The notes below the pieces were generated by a model. That model saw nothing but the letters and a program-made list of their open reading frames with translations, had not been told where the DNA came from and did not search any database. Shown here piece after piece: positions 1 through 8,193 of a stretch of DNA of 64,000 nucleotides (within the stretch, counting starts at the first letter, position 1; every line of letters starts with the position of its first letter). Source of the DNA: a bacterium (GTDB lineage: Bacteria; Zixibacteria; MSB-5A5; GN15; FEB-12). The position numbers were made by a program, and so were the translations under genes. The stretch is from positions 186,001-250,000 of the forward strand of contig JADJGQ010000005.1 in NCBI GenBank assembly GCA_016708025.1, given 5' to 3'.

Positions 1-364
1 CATCATTCGTACAATCTGACCCGAGCCAGACTATTTCGGGCGGGAGGGTGTCTACCGACATGACCGAATCGCCGCTCTCAAAAGCAAAATCTTCTGGATT
101 AACTCGGTCCGCGAATACCGTGATGGTTCGCGTCTGGTCATCCAGCATGACACCGATCTGCTGCTTGGTGGAGATCGCGGTCGAGCGAGCGACCCGGAGG
201 GTCGAGGTAACATCACGCACCGCCGCGCGATACTTCATTCGCTCAAACGCTTTCTGTAATCCGGGAACTGCCATGGTTGCGGCCAGTCCGACAAGGACGA
301 CCACGGCCATCATTTCGACCATCGTGAACCCGGCAATCTGTCTGGAGCTTAATGGACTCTTCAT
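1..364 (-). CDS. Type IV pilin-like / GspH-type pseudopilin, 3' end outside window
   Basis: This partial gene is read on the minus strand from ATG at 364 and runs off the left edge after 121 codons. The N-terminus has a short basic leader ending in Gly, then the prepilin peptidase site G|FTMVEMM with Glu at mature position 5, followed by a hydrophobic stretch (AVVVLVGLAATMAVPGL). That is the class III signal of type IV pilins and type II secretion pseudopilins. The residues after it (RAAVRDVTSTLRVARSTAIST) resemble the GspH/FimT minor pseudopilin start. An AAAGGGA ribosome-binding site lies about 8 bases upstream. The product is probably processed at the inner membrane by a PilD-type peptidase. 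Whether it serves a pilus or a secretion system cannot be told here. Confidence 0.75.
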   Translation of the reverse strand, partial: MKSPLSSRQIAGFTMVEMMAVVVLVGLAATMAVPGLQKAFERMKYRAAVRDVTSTLRVARSTAISTKQQIGVMLDDQTRTITVFADRVNPEDFAFESGDSVMSVDTLPPEIVWLGSDCTND

Positions 365-700
365 ATACACAATCCCTTTATTGACCGCGTCGCCCCCGAT
401 ATGAGGGCAATGCATCGTCAAGCAGTAGAGCATAGACTATGCCCTGCCGATGATTTTCTAGGTCCAGAAGCGATCAGGACAAGCAGGTTCTTGTGGGGCA
501 GCGAGATTCAGCGGACTCTGGAACAGCTGTCACGGTCGATGGTTATGGATGATAGCGATTTCGCAGCAAAAGATATGGGATGAGTCCTACACAGACTGGC
601 TTCAGTCAAATCATATTGACATCCCGGCCAAAATGGTTAAATTGATTGGTACCAAACTACTTACCACATTAGGTCCCCTCGAGACCGAAAGGATTGGTCG
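365..700. other. Intergenic region between divergent genes, no gene seen
   Basis: This stretch separates the minus-strand pilin gene from the plus-strand subtilase. Small ORFs here lack ribosome-binding sites and recognisable content. The only supported element is the promoter-like pair at 616-643. Confidence 0.5.
616..643 (+). promoter_or_regulatory. Putative sigma-70 promoter for the S8 protease gene
   Basis: TTGACA at 616-621 and TAAATT at 638-643 are separated by 16 bases. They lie about 60 bases upstream of the ATG at 701, which has an AAAGGA ribosome-binding site at 688-693. Confidence 0.45.
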
Positions 701-3082
701 ATGACCACACGCTCGCGGAAGTTTACGACCCTCACCTCACTCTTCGTAACTGCCATATGTCTGGTGGCATTGCCGGCAATTGCCGCGGCGCCATCCAACC
801 CTGCCTTAAGCAAGTCGGCTGTCGTTCTGGAACGAGCCTCTGAGATCATTACCGCTCAGGAGCGCGCCTTCCTTACTCAGCGCGATGCTGACAAGGCAAC
901 CGTCTGGGTCTTCTTCACTGACAAGGGAATCACCACCAGGTCGGGATTCCAGGCCGCCACTGCGTCAGTCAATCTCACCGAGCGGACATTGAACCGTCGC
1001 GCCAAGGTCGGCCAGACGGAACCGGTTTTTGCGGACATTCCGGTGAACACCGAGTATGTCTCCGCGGTGCAGTCCGTCGGAGCCAAGATTCGCCGGGTTT
1101 CACGGTACCTGAATGCCGTCTCTATTGAGATCTCACACGACCAGCTCGATCAGTTGGCGGGACTCTCCTTTGTCCGGAGAATTGCCCCCGTTGCTCGCTA
1201 TACCCGAGAGAATGTCACCGAAGAATTGACCCCGCCGCTCAGAGGAGGGATTCAGTCGGTACTCTCCCCCGGCGCATTAAATTACGGAAACGCCGCGCAA
1301 CAGTTGGCTCAGATCACCGTTCCGGAGATGCACAATAAAGGGTACACCGGCCAGGGCGTTACGCTCGCCGTATTTGACACGGGATATCGGAAGACCCACC
1401 AGGCGTTCGCCAACCACTATGCCGCCGGACGAGTGCTGGCAGAGTGGGACTTCATCTTTGAGGATGGCAATACCGCTAACGAACCAGCCGACAACTCCAG
1501 TCAGTGGAACCACGGCACCGGATGCTGGGGGACAGCAGGTGGATATAAAGATGGAGACATCTACGGTCCGGCCTATCTCTCCAATTTCATCCTGTGCAAA
1601 ACCGAAGACGTCCGCTCGGAGACTTCGGCTGAAGAAGATAACTGGGTAGCCGCCCTGGAGTGGGTGGATTCAATCGGTGCCGATGTCATCACATCATCGC
1701 TGAGTTATCCTGATCTCTGGACCTACGCGGATCTGGATGGAAATACCACCACCATTACGTTGGCCGCCAACACCGCGGCCGGACTCGGTATTGTGGTTTG
1801 CAATGCTATGGGGAATGAAGGTCCGGGAGCTGGTACGTTGGGCCCGCCGGCGGATGCATACGATATTCTCTCTTGTGGAGCAGTCAGCTCGACCGGCAGT
1901 ATTGCCAGTTTCTCTTCCCGCGGACCGACAGCCGATGGCCGAATAAAGCCGGAAGTTTGTGCCCGCGGCGTCAGCACCTATTGGGCATCGTCCTCGGCCG
2001 ACAACGCTTATGGTTTTGCCAATGGCACCTCGCTTTCGACTCCTTTGATCGCGGGCGCCGTCTGCCTCCTGATCGAAGCGCATCCAACCTGGACGCCGAC
2101 CCAGATCATTACCGCCTTAAAAGAGACGGCTTCTCGCTCGACCATTCCGGATAACACCTATGGTTGGGGGATCATCAGCACCAACGCAGCCAATAGCTGG
2201 GGAGCAAGTTTCTCCGCTGATGTCCAGCTCGGTGGCGCGCCGTTGACAGTGAATTTCACCGATGAATCAACCGTTCCGGCCACATCGATACTGTGGGATT
2301 TCGGCGATGGTGGCACATCGACCGTGACGAATCCGTCACACATCTACACTCAGCCCGGTCTCTATGATGTCACGCTGTCCCGCCAGACGACGTTTGGTGA
2401 GCTGACCAATGAGCAAGTCGGTTACGTTATGGTGCATGCCGATACGGTCTGGTACGAAAAGGACTCAGCCTTCGCGGGTGAAAGCAGCGTCCTGTCGGTC
2501 TCCCTGGCCAATACACAGACCCTGAATCAGATGATCATCTCTCTGAGCGTCGATACGGCCGGAGTTGACGTGGTGATTGATTCGATCGGTCTGGGAAGCC
2601 GGACATCCACTTTTGAAGGATTCAACTATCTGCAATATGAGCAGGAGACCATGCGGTATGCGGTCCAGTTGATCGCCAACCTCGGTGGACCAGGACAACC
2701 ACTGGCACCCGGAAGTGGCGAGGTATTGCGTGTCTACTACCACTACGACTACTATGAATTGGGTGGACGAACCAGTGTCGTTGACACCGCGCTTTATAAT
2801 GGGACGCGTCTTGAACTATTCGCGGCCACCGCAACTTACGAACCGACCCGCGTACAGGGCGAAATGCGGACCAAGTTCATACGTCGTTCGGATATGAACC
2901 GCGACAATCTCGTGGACCTCACCGACCTCAGCTGGCTAATCAGCTATCTGACGACATTTAATCCGATCCCGGTGACTCTGCAGGCTGCTGATTTTAATGC
3001 TGACCTGACGGTCGACCTCTCGGATCTCTCCGCCATGATATCGTTCATGAGTGTTTCCGGACCTGGTCCGGTTAATCCGTGA
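701..3082 (+). CDS. Secreted subtilisin-like serine protease (S8) with PKD and dockerin-like repeats
   Basis: A 793-residue secreted endopeptidase. Residues 1-30 form a Sec signal peptide ending AIAAA. Residues 65-165 look like an I9-type propeptide. The S8 triad is visible: Asp226 (VFDTG), His271 (NHGTG) and Ser444 (GTSLSTP), with oxyanion Asn372 (MGNEG). A PKD domain follows (LWDFGDG near residue 530). The C-terminus carries two calcium-loop repeats (DMNRDNLVDLTDL and DFNADLTVDLSDL) like dockerin type I repeats, a combination common on secreted proteins of FCB-related candidate phyla. It is probably monocistronic, closed by the terminator at 3111-3137. Its substrate is unknown; nutritional proteolysis or surface protein processing are possible. 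Confidence 0.9.
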   Translation: MTTRSRKFTTLTSLFVTAICLVALPAIAAAPSNPALSKSAVVLERASEIITAQERAFLTQRDADKATVWVFFTDKGITTRSGFQAATASVNLTERTLNRRAKVGQTEPVFADIPVNTEYVSAVQSVGAKIRRVSRYLNAVSIEISHDQLDQLAGLSFVRRIAPVARYTRENVTEELTPPLRGGIQSVLSPGALNYGNAAQQLAQITVPEMHNKGYTGQGVTLAVFDTGYRKTHQAFANHYAAGRVLAEWDFIFEDGNTANEPADNSSQWNHGTGCWGTAGGYKDGDIYGPAYLSNFILCKTEDVRSETSAEEDNWVAALEWVDSIGADVITSSLSYPDLWTYADLDGNTTTITLAANTAAGLGIVVCNAMGNEGPGAGTLGPPADAYDILSCGAVSSTGSIASFSSRGPTADGRIKPEVCARGVSTYWASSSADNAYGFANGTSLSTPLIAGAVCLLIEAHPTWTPTQIITALKETASRSTIPDNTYGWGIISTNAANSWGASFSADVQLGGAPLTVNFTDESTVPATSILWDFGDGGTSTVTNPSHIYTQPGLYDVTLSRQTTFGELTNEQVGYVMVHADTVWYEKDSAFAGESSVLSVSLANTQTLNQMIISLSVDTAGVDVVIDSIGLGSRTSTFEGFNYLQYEQETMRYAVQLIANLGGPGQPLAPGSGEVLRVYYHYDYYELGGRTSVVDTALYNGTRLELFAATATYEPTRVQGEMRTKFIRRSDMNRDNLVDLTDLSWLISYLTTFNPIPVTLQAADFNADLTVDLSDLSAMISFMSVSGPGPVNP

Positions 3083-3110
3083 TCACTGTACCCACAGTGT
3101 CATGAAAATG

Positions 3111-3137
3111 AAAAGGCCGGCGAATTCGCCGGCCTTT
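3111..3137. terminator. Bidirectional rho-independent terminator
   Basis: A GC-rich palindrome (AAGGCCGGCG / CGCCGGCCTT around AATT) is flanked by A and T tracts on both sides. It sits between the convergent S8 protease and M29 aminopeptidase genes and can end transcripts from either strand. Confidence 0.85.
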
Positions 3138-3165
3138 TTCTTTGCCTTCAGATAGTTCTGGTCTA

Positions 3166-4266
3166 TCAGATCGTAAACTTGCCGTTGCGGTAGATCACTT
3201 TGCCATCGCCGGTGATCTCACTCCCCTTGCGCAGGTCGCAGACCATATCCCAGTGAAGCGAGCTTTTGTTGATTCCGCCGCTTTCGGGGATCGAAGCGCC
3301 GACCGCCATATGACAGGTGCCGCCGATCTTTTCGTCGAACAGCGTGTTGCGCGAAAAACGGGTGATCTCGTAGTTGGTGCCGATCGCAAACTCCCCGACA
3401 AACCGCGCCCCTTTATCCATATTGAGCATGGCGGTCAGGTAGTCGAGATTTTTGGAGGCTTCTTCTTTCACCACTTTCCCCTTTTTCAGAGTCAGGCGAA
3501 CATCGGTAACCTCGCGCCCCATATACACTGCGGGATACGAATAGTGAATATATCCTTCGACCGTATTTTCGATCGGCCCGGTGAAGATCTCACCATCGGG
3601 GAAATTCTCGGTGCCGTGACAGGAGATCCATTTGCGCCCCTTGACCCGAAGTTTCAGGTCGGTGTCGTTGGAGCGGACATGTAACTGGTCGATCCGGTCG
3701 AGGATCTTGGCCAGTCTTTCCTGTTCTTTCTTTACGGTCAACCAGTGCTTGACCGGGTCGGCGGAATCGAGATGCCCGGCGCCGTAGACGAAATTCTCGT
3801 AATCGGTAAGGGACATTTCAGCATCCTGGGCATCGGCCTGAGTCGGAAACTGTGTACCACACCAGCGGAGCGAGCCATTCCCCATCCGGGCAAACATCTT
3901 GTGGATCACCGGGCGCATCGCTTTGCGCTGGAATGCCTGACGTTCCGGTTTGACACCCGTCAAATACTTAGTATTGGAGGAACCCCAGATGGAAATGTAG
4001 GCATCCATCTTCTCGGTCTCCAATTTGGTCATTGGGTTGATAAATGACAATTGATCGTCATTCCCATGCTTGAGCATCATCTCTTCGCACTCGGGAAGGC
4101 GTATCTGCACGTACGGATTGGCGCCGACCTTGACCGCCTCTTCGTAGATCGCCTTGATCAGCGGCAGGGTGACTGCCTCGCCCTGGATTTTAAGCAGGTC
4201 TCCCTTCTTGATCTCATTGGAATAATGCACCAGCAGGTGAGCCAGCCGTTGTACTCGTTGATCCAT
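3166..4266 (-). CDS. M29-family metalloaminopeptidase (AmpS-like)
   Basis: A 366-residue cytoplasmic aminopeptidase that removes N-terminal residues using two divalent metals. Family M29 signatures are clear in the C-terminal half: NFPDGEIFTGP, then GEFAIGTNYEI, LFDEKIGGTCHMAVG and SSLHWDMVCDLR, which supply the conserved Glu, His and Asp metal ligands. The frame is open 30 codons further upstream, but I chose ATG 4266 (MDQRVQRL) because GGAG sits 7 bases before it and M29 proteins start about there. It lies 113 bases downstream of the HAD phosphatase gene on the same strand and may be co-transcribed with it. Confidence 0.88.
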   Translation of the reverse strand: MDQRVQRLAHLLVHYSNEIKKGDLLKIQGEAVTLPLIKAIYEEAVKVGANPYVQIRLPECEEMMLKHGNDDQLSFINPMTKLETEKMDAYISIWGSSNTKYLTGVKPERQAFQRKAMRPVIHKMFARMGNGSLRWCGTQFPTQADAQDAEMSLTDYENFVYGAGHLDSADPVKHWLTVKKEQERLAKILDRIDQLHVRSNDTDLKLRVKGRKWISCHGTENFPDGEIFTGPIENTVEGYIHYSYPAVYMGREVTDVRLTLKKGKVVKEEASKNLDYLTAMLNMDKGARFVGEFAIGTNYEITRFSRNTLFDEKIGGTCHMAVGASIPESGGINKSSLHWDMVCDLRKGSEITGDGKVIYRNGKFTI

Positions 4267-4379
4267 GATAGGTCTCCATTTAGTTCGGCGCTGCCGGCCA
4301 ATACGGACCGACCACGGCCGTTTCTCTATTCGAGAGAGCGCGCGCTGTCGTACCAAAACAGCTGACGCTCAGGTTTCAC

Positions 4380-5045
4380 TCAATGTACAGCAGTCCGCCC
4401 GCCGTTTGTTCGCTCCAGGATCGGCAGGAGCTCCGGCAGACGCTGGATAAAGAAATCCGGTTTTAGTCGGGTCAGTTTCTCATCCCCTCCGTACGGTGAT
4501 TTGACCGCCACGACTCGCGTTGGAACTCCCTGGGCGGCGAGGATGTCGTTTTCGGTGTCGCCGATGACCAGAGTTGACGAGGCAATCGCGTTGAGTCGCT
4601 GCATTGCCAAATGAATCGCTTCCGCGTTGGGTTTGACCTCCCGGACCTCATTGCCTGCGACCGAGGCATCAAAAATGTCACTCCATCCGAATTTCTGCAC
4701 GATCGCGTCAACATGCACCCTGATCTTGGTGGTAGCGATCGCCATGTGGAATCCGCGGGCGCGAAGTTCCGTCAGGGCATCGGATACCTCGGGAAGAATG
4801 ACCGATGAATCAACTACGCTGGTAATTGCCCTGGTCTGAAAATGATGGTAAAACTGGCCGGCAGGAGCATCCGTCAGGTCGGCGTACATCTCCATCAGCG
4901 GATAACCGATATACGGTTTGATCACATCGGCAGAATGTTCCGGAAGTCCCATTTGGCGGAATGCAAAATTGACGGCGTCAACTACGCCGTCGGAGGAATC
5001 GATCAGAGTACCATCGAGGTCGAAAATCAGCGACCGAATCGTCAT
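4380..5045 (-). CDS. HAD-superfamily phosphatase, phosphoglycolate phosphatase-like
   Basis: A 221-residue cytoplasmic phosphatase with all four HAD motifs: DLDGT (nucleophile Asp9, acid/base Asp11), Thr105/Thr106 in motif II, Lys138 (EVKPN) and GDTENDILA (Asp163, Asp167). A helical cap of the Gph/PGMB type fills residues 15-85. The substrate is a small phosphate ester; 2-phosphoglycolate, beta-phosphoglucomutase-type substrates or a nucleotide are all possible. Its ATG overlaps the stop codon of the upstream membrane protein gene by four bases (ATGA), so the two are translationally coupled. Confidence 0.85.
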   Translation of the reverse strand: MTIRSLIFDLDGTLIDSSDGVVDAVNFAFRQMGLPEHSADVIKPYIGYPLMEMYADLTDAPAGQFYHHFQTRAITSVVDSSVILPEVSDALTELRARGFHMAIATTKIRVHVDAIVQKFGWSDIFDASVAGNEVREVKPNAEAIHLAMQRLNAIASSTLVIGDTENDILAAQGVPTRVVAVKSPYGGDEKLTRLKPDFFIQRLPELLPILERTNGGRTAVH

Positions 5046-5830
5046 TGGTGATAACTGCCAACTCGACCCACCACTTGGTCCAGAGGGACTTGGTGCAGGT
5101 CATCCAGCGTGCCCAAGTTAAAGGTTCCGACCAAAATAGAATAATCCTCCACCACTGTCAACGGCCACTCTCCGGTGAGCGCAAATCCGGTGGGAAGCGT
5201 CACCACGATCGGCAGGTCATCGGCAGTCAGGACGCCATCGACAAGATAGATCGTCTCGACCGGCTTACCGATCACAAATCCGGTCTTTAGCCGACCATTG
5301 TCGTCTGAAAAGCGGACCAGATCAAACCGTTCCGGTAGTTTGTGCAGGACTGGCCGCTTGAGGAACGGAATCTCCGCGGTATAAGCTAGACGGTTGGCGA
5401 CGGCAATATCTCCCTGACGATACAGCGGACTGAGATGACTGTCGCTGATCTTGAAAATGTCCGGGAAATTCCGGATAGTAAAATTCACTGCCGCTGAGGG
5501 GGACGCCACCTGATAGATTATTCCTATAATGAGACAAACCAGCGCGGCGTACTTGGTCGGAGTGACCTTGGCACGGCGGGTCCGCACTGTTCTGGTCAGA
5601 TCTACAAACGTGAAAAGGTAGAACAGACCGGGCAAGCCGAGCAAAAACCAGATCGCCAGCGCCGGCAACGAGATCAGATACTGGACGACAAACAGCGCGG
5701 CCGCTAGTAACATGGTCAGAAATACAAAGAGACCAAAGAGCGTTTCGCGCCAGAGAAAATGTCCTGCGCCTGGCAGCAAGAGATTAAGCAGGAGTGCGAA
5801 TGGAAGCGTCGTTCTATATGTGGCCTTCAT
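5042..5830 (-). CDS. Polytopic membrane protein with a degenerate signal peptidase I-like domain
   Basis: A 262-residue protein. The first 120 residues contain three or four membrane segments. The C-terminal part resembles the S26 signal peptidase fold: SHLSPLYRQGD matches the SMxPTLxxGD box, VIGKPVETIYLVDG matches the KRVIGLPGD box, and LGTLDDLHQVPLDQVVGRV matches the DSRxWGxVPxxxIxGR box. The nucleophile Ser seems to be kept, but the catalytic Lys before the VIG motif appears replaced (GFVIG instead of KRVIG). It may therefore be an inactive relative or a divergent protease. I start at ATG 5830; an upstream ATG at 5911 adds 27 unlikely residues. Coupled to the HAD phosphatase by a four-base overlap. 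Confidence 0.6.
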   Translation of the reverse strand: MKATYRTTLPFALLLNLLLPGAGHFLWRETLFGLFVFLTMLLAAALFVVQYLISLPALAIWFLLGLPGLFYLFTFVDLTRTVRTRRAKVTPTKYAALVCLIIGIIYQVASPSAAVNFTIRNFPDIFKISDSHLSPLYRQGDIAVANRLAYTAEIPFLKRPVLHKLPERFDLVRFSDDNGRLKTGFVIGKPVETIYLVDGVLTADDLPIVVTLPTGFALTGEWPLTVVEDYSILVGTFNLGTLDDLHQVPLDQVVGRVGSYHQ

Positions 5831-6113
5831 CGGTTCTGGACCTGTTGACAAGTTGGACAATTTCGGCTGTGCGACTCTTGCGCACCGGCATCTAAGCCGA
5901 TACAGAAACAACTGTTACCGGATGTTCGACTAATATACGGAAGACGGCAACTGCTGGAAAGTTACAACGTATCTTGAATGGATGAAGTAACTAGTGGAAG
6001 AGCAAAGAGTTAGCTATTTCACACAAAATCAGTTTCCGATTTTGAAACCGGGTGACCGGGATAAGTGTTAAATCTACAACGAGATAGATGTCAGTTACTT
6101 CGACGCGGTCAAC

Positions 6114-6141
6114 TTGACAACAACGCCGATGGCCGTACATT
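6114..6141 (+). promoter_or_regulatory. Putative sigma-70 promoter for the C-terminal processing protease
   Basis: TTGACA (6114-6119) and TACATT (6136-6141) with a 16-base spacer, about 30 bases upstream of the GGAGG ribosome-binding site (6161-6165) and the ATG at 6170. Confidence 0.55.
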
Positions 6142-6169
6142 GGTGCCATAACCAGTCTGTGGAGGTTTC

Positions 6170-7993
6170 ATGTTGCGCTATACCAGCCAGCTTTTGGGCG
6201 TGACGGTCTTTGCGTTAGTCTTGATTTGGCTCGCCGGACCCGGCGATGCCGGCCAGCTATCGCAGGCGTCAGCCGAACCGGTCCTCTGGGCGGATACCGT
6301 TCAGATCAATCTTAATGAATTGAATCTGACGCCGGACTCTGCTACCCAGACTCGCGACAGTTTCATGAAGAATGTCAGGAAACTGACGCAAACCGCTTTC
6401 AACATCCGCAATCAGTACATGGAAGAGGTCGATGTCGACAAGATCATCCGGGCTGGTATCGTCGGCATGCTGACCGATCTCGATCGTTTCTCCGTTCTGA
6501 TGGAGAAATCCTCCTATGACGCGTTGATGGAATCGACTCACGGCAAGTACGAGGGTCTCGGGATGATGATCGACCAGCGCGATGACCGCGTGGTGATCAT
6601 TTCTCCGATCGAGGGCACCCCCGCTTATCGCCGCGGCTTGCGCGCGGGCGACGTGATCTGGCAGATCGACGGCCATGACACGCACGAAATGAAAACCTCC
6701 GATGCCTCCAAATTGATGCGCGGTAAATCCGGCACCAGCGTGAAGCTGACGATCAAACGTCCAGGCATGGCCGACCTGATGGACTTTGATGTGGAACGCG
6801 CCACTATCGAACTGAAGTCAGTCAATTACGCCGGGATCATCCCGGAAACAAATATCGGTTATGTTCGTCTCTCCCGTTTCGCGGAAGAGACCAGCCACGA
6901 ACTGCGCGAAGCGATCACCAACCTGAACAATCAGAACGTCTCCGGACTGGTGCTCGACCTGCGATCGAACGGTGGCGGCCTGCTTGACCAGGCCAAAGAA
7001 ACTGCCGAGCTGTTTATCAAAGAAGGCGCCGAGATCGTTTACACGCGCGGACGGTACGCCGACAGCGAGCGTCACTACAAGTCCGAACGCCCCCCGCTCT
7101 TCCCCGATAAGCCGTTCATTATTCTGATCGACGAAGGCACCGCCTCGGCCTCTGAGATCGTCGCCGGTGCAGTCCAGGACTGGGACCGCGGCCTGTTGGT
7201 TGGAAGCACGACGTATGGCAAAGGGCTAGTTCAGCAGATCTTCCCGATTTCAAACGATGGCTCGATGGCCCTGAAATTGACCACCGCCAAATACTATGTC
7301 CCGTCCGGCCGGTGCATCCAGCGACCGGAACGACAGGGGAAAAATAACCCTCACGCAGACCTGGATCTGAGCGAGCCGGAGTCGGCTGACAGCGCATTGG
7401 CAGACACCCTGAGTATCGCTGAACGCGAGATCTACTACACCAACGGTGGACGGATCGTCTATGGCGGCGGCGGGATCGTACCGGATATCGAAGTCGATCG
7501 TGAGACCTGGGAGCCGATCGAGATCAATCTCGAACGGAAATCTATGTTCTTCGACTTTGCGATCGAATATGTCACCAAACATCCGGAGATCAAGCCCGAC
7601 TTCACCGTCACGGATGAAATGGTCGAAGACTTCCGCCAGTTCATCAAGTCGAAAGACTTCTCCTATAAGTCATCCATGCAGGTTGCGCTGGAAGATCTGA
7701 GAAAGACCTCCGAAGCCGGCAAAAATGACACGCTGTACGCCTCCGCAATCACCGGTCTCGAGGGATTGGTGGAGAAAGAGAAAGAGCATGATTTCGACAA
7801 GTCGAAAGACTATATCAAGCGCGCGATGAAGCGCGAGATAGTCTCCTCGATCGCGGGTGAACGCGGCGTGTACGAGAACATCGTTCTCCGGACCGACAAG
7901 ACGGTCCAGCGCGCAGTTGAGATCCTGAAAGCGCCGAAAGAATATTCCCGCCTGATCACCGAAGGGCAGACGAAACGCGCTTCGAAAGAGTGA
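6170..7993 (+). CDS. S41 family C-terminal processing peptidase with PDZ domain
   Basis: A 607-residue periplasmic serine protease of the CtpA/Prc type. Residues 1-28 are a signal peptide. A PDZ domain spans about residues 127-210 (GKYEGLGMMI, then SPIEGTPAYRRGLRAGDVI). The protease core has LDLRSNGGG, the nucleophile Ser326 in GTASASEI and the general base Lys351 in TYGKG, spaced 25 residues apart as in E. coli Tsp. A long helical C-terminal extension (about residues 450-607) is usual in FCB-group members. Such proteins degrade or trim exported proteins by recognising their C-termini. It is monocistronic: own promoter, GGAGG site, and a strong terminator right behind. Confidence 0.93.
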   Translation: MLRYTSQLLGVTVFALVLIWLAGPGDAGQLSQASAEPVLWADTVQINLNELNLTPDSATQTRDSFMKNVRKLTQTAFNIRNQYMEEVDVDKIIRAGIVGMLTDLDRFSVLMEKSSYDALMESTHGKYEGLGMMIDQRDDRVVIISPIEGTPAYRRGLRAGDVIWQIDGHDTHEMKTSDASKLMRGKSGTSVKLTIKRPGMADLMDFDVERATIELKSVNYAGIIPETNIGYVRLSRFAEETSHELREAITNLNNQNVSGLVLDLRSNGGGLLDQAKETAELFIKEGAEIVYTRGRYADSERHYKSERPPLFPDKPFIILIDEGTASASEIVAGAVQDWDRGLLVGSTTYGKGLVQQIFPISNDGSMALKLTTAKYYVPSGRCIQRPERQGKNNPHADLDLSEPESADSALADTLSIAEREIYYTNGGRIVYGGGGIVPDIEVDRETWEPIEINLERKSMFFDFAIEYVTKHPEIKPDFTVTDEMVEDFRQFIKSKDFSYKSSMQVALEDLRKTSEAGKNDTLYASAITGLEGLVEKEKEHDFDKSKDYIKRAMKREIVSSIAGERGVYENIVLRTDKTVQRAVEILKAPKEYSRLITEGQTKRASKE

Positions 7994-8018
7994 TCGGCAC
8001 CCCACAGTACTGGTAGCA

Positions 8019-8046
8019 GAAGGCGCCCCTCACCGGGCGCCTTTCT
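8019..8046 (+). terminator. Rho-independent terminator after the S41 peptidase gene
   Basis: Stem AAGGCGCCC / GGGCGCCTT with a 6-base loop and a T-rich tail. Confidence 0.85.
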
Positions 8047-8110
8047 GTTGACCGTCACTTCCGGGTCGATTTTCCGCCAAATCTGGCCCTTCCGCCTGTT
8101 ACTTTTAGAT

Positions 8111-8138
8111 TTGACCAGCCCGGCCCACAGGCTATATT
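8111..8138 (+). promoter_or_regulatory. Putative promoter for the protein kinase gene
   Basis: TTGACC (8111-8116) and TATATT (8133-8138) with a 16-base spacer, 55 bases before the kinase ATG at 8194. GAGG at 8185-8188 is the ribosome-binding site. Confidence 0.5.
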
Positions 8139-8193
8139 CTGGACCGACTAAGTCTATGGTATCCATTTTTCACTCCAGCGAATTGAGGCACCA

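Noticed and set aside
3142..4365. Three long plus-strand frames opposite the M29 aminopeptidase
   Set aside because: Antisense shadows; the minus strand carries clear family motifs.
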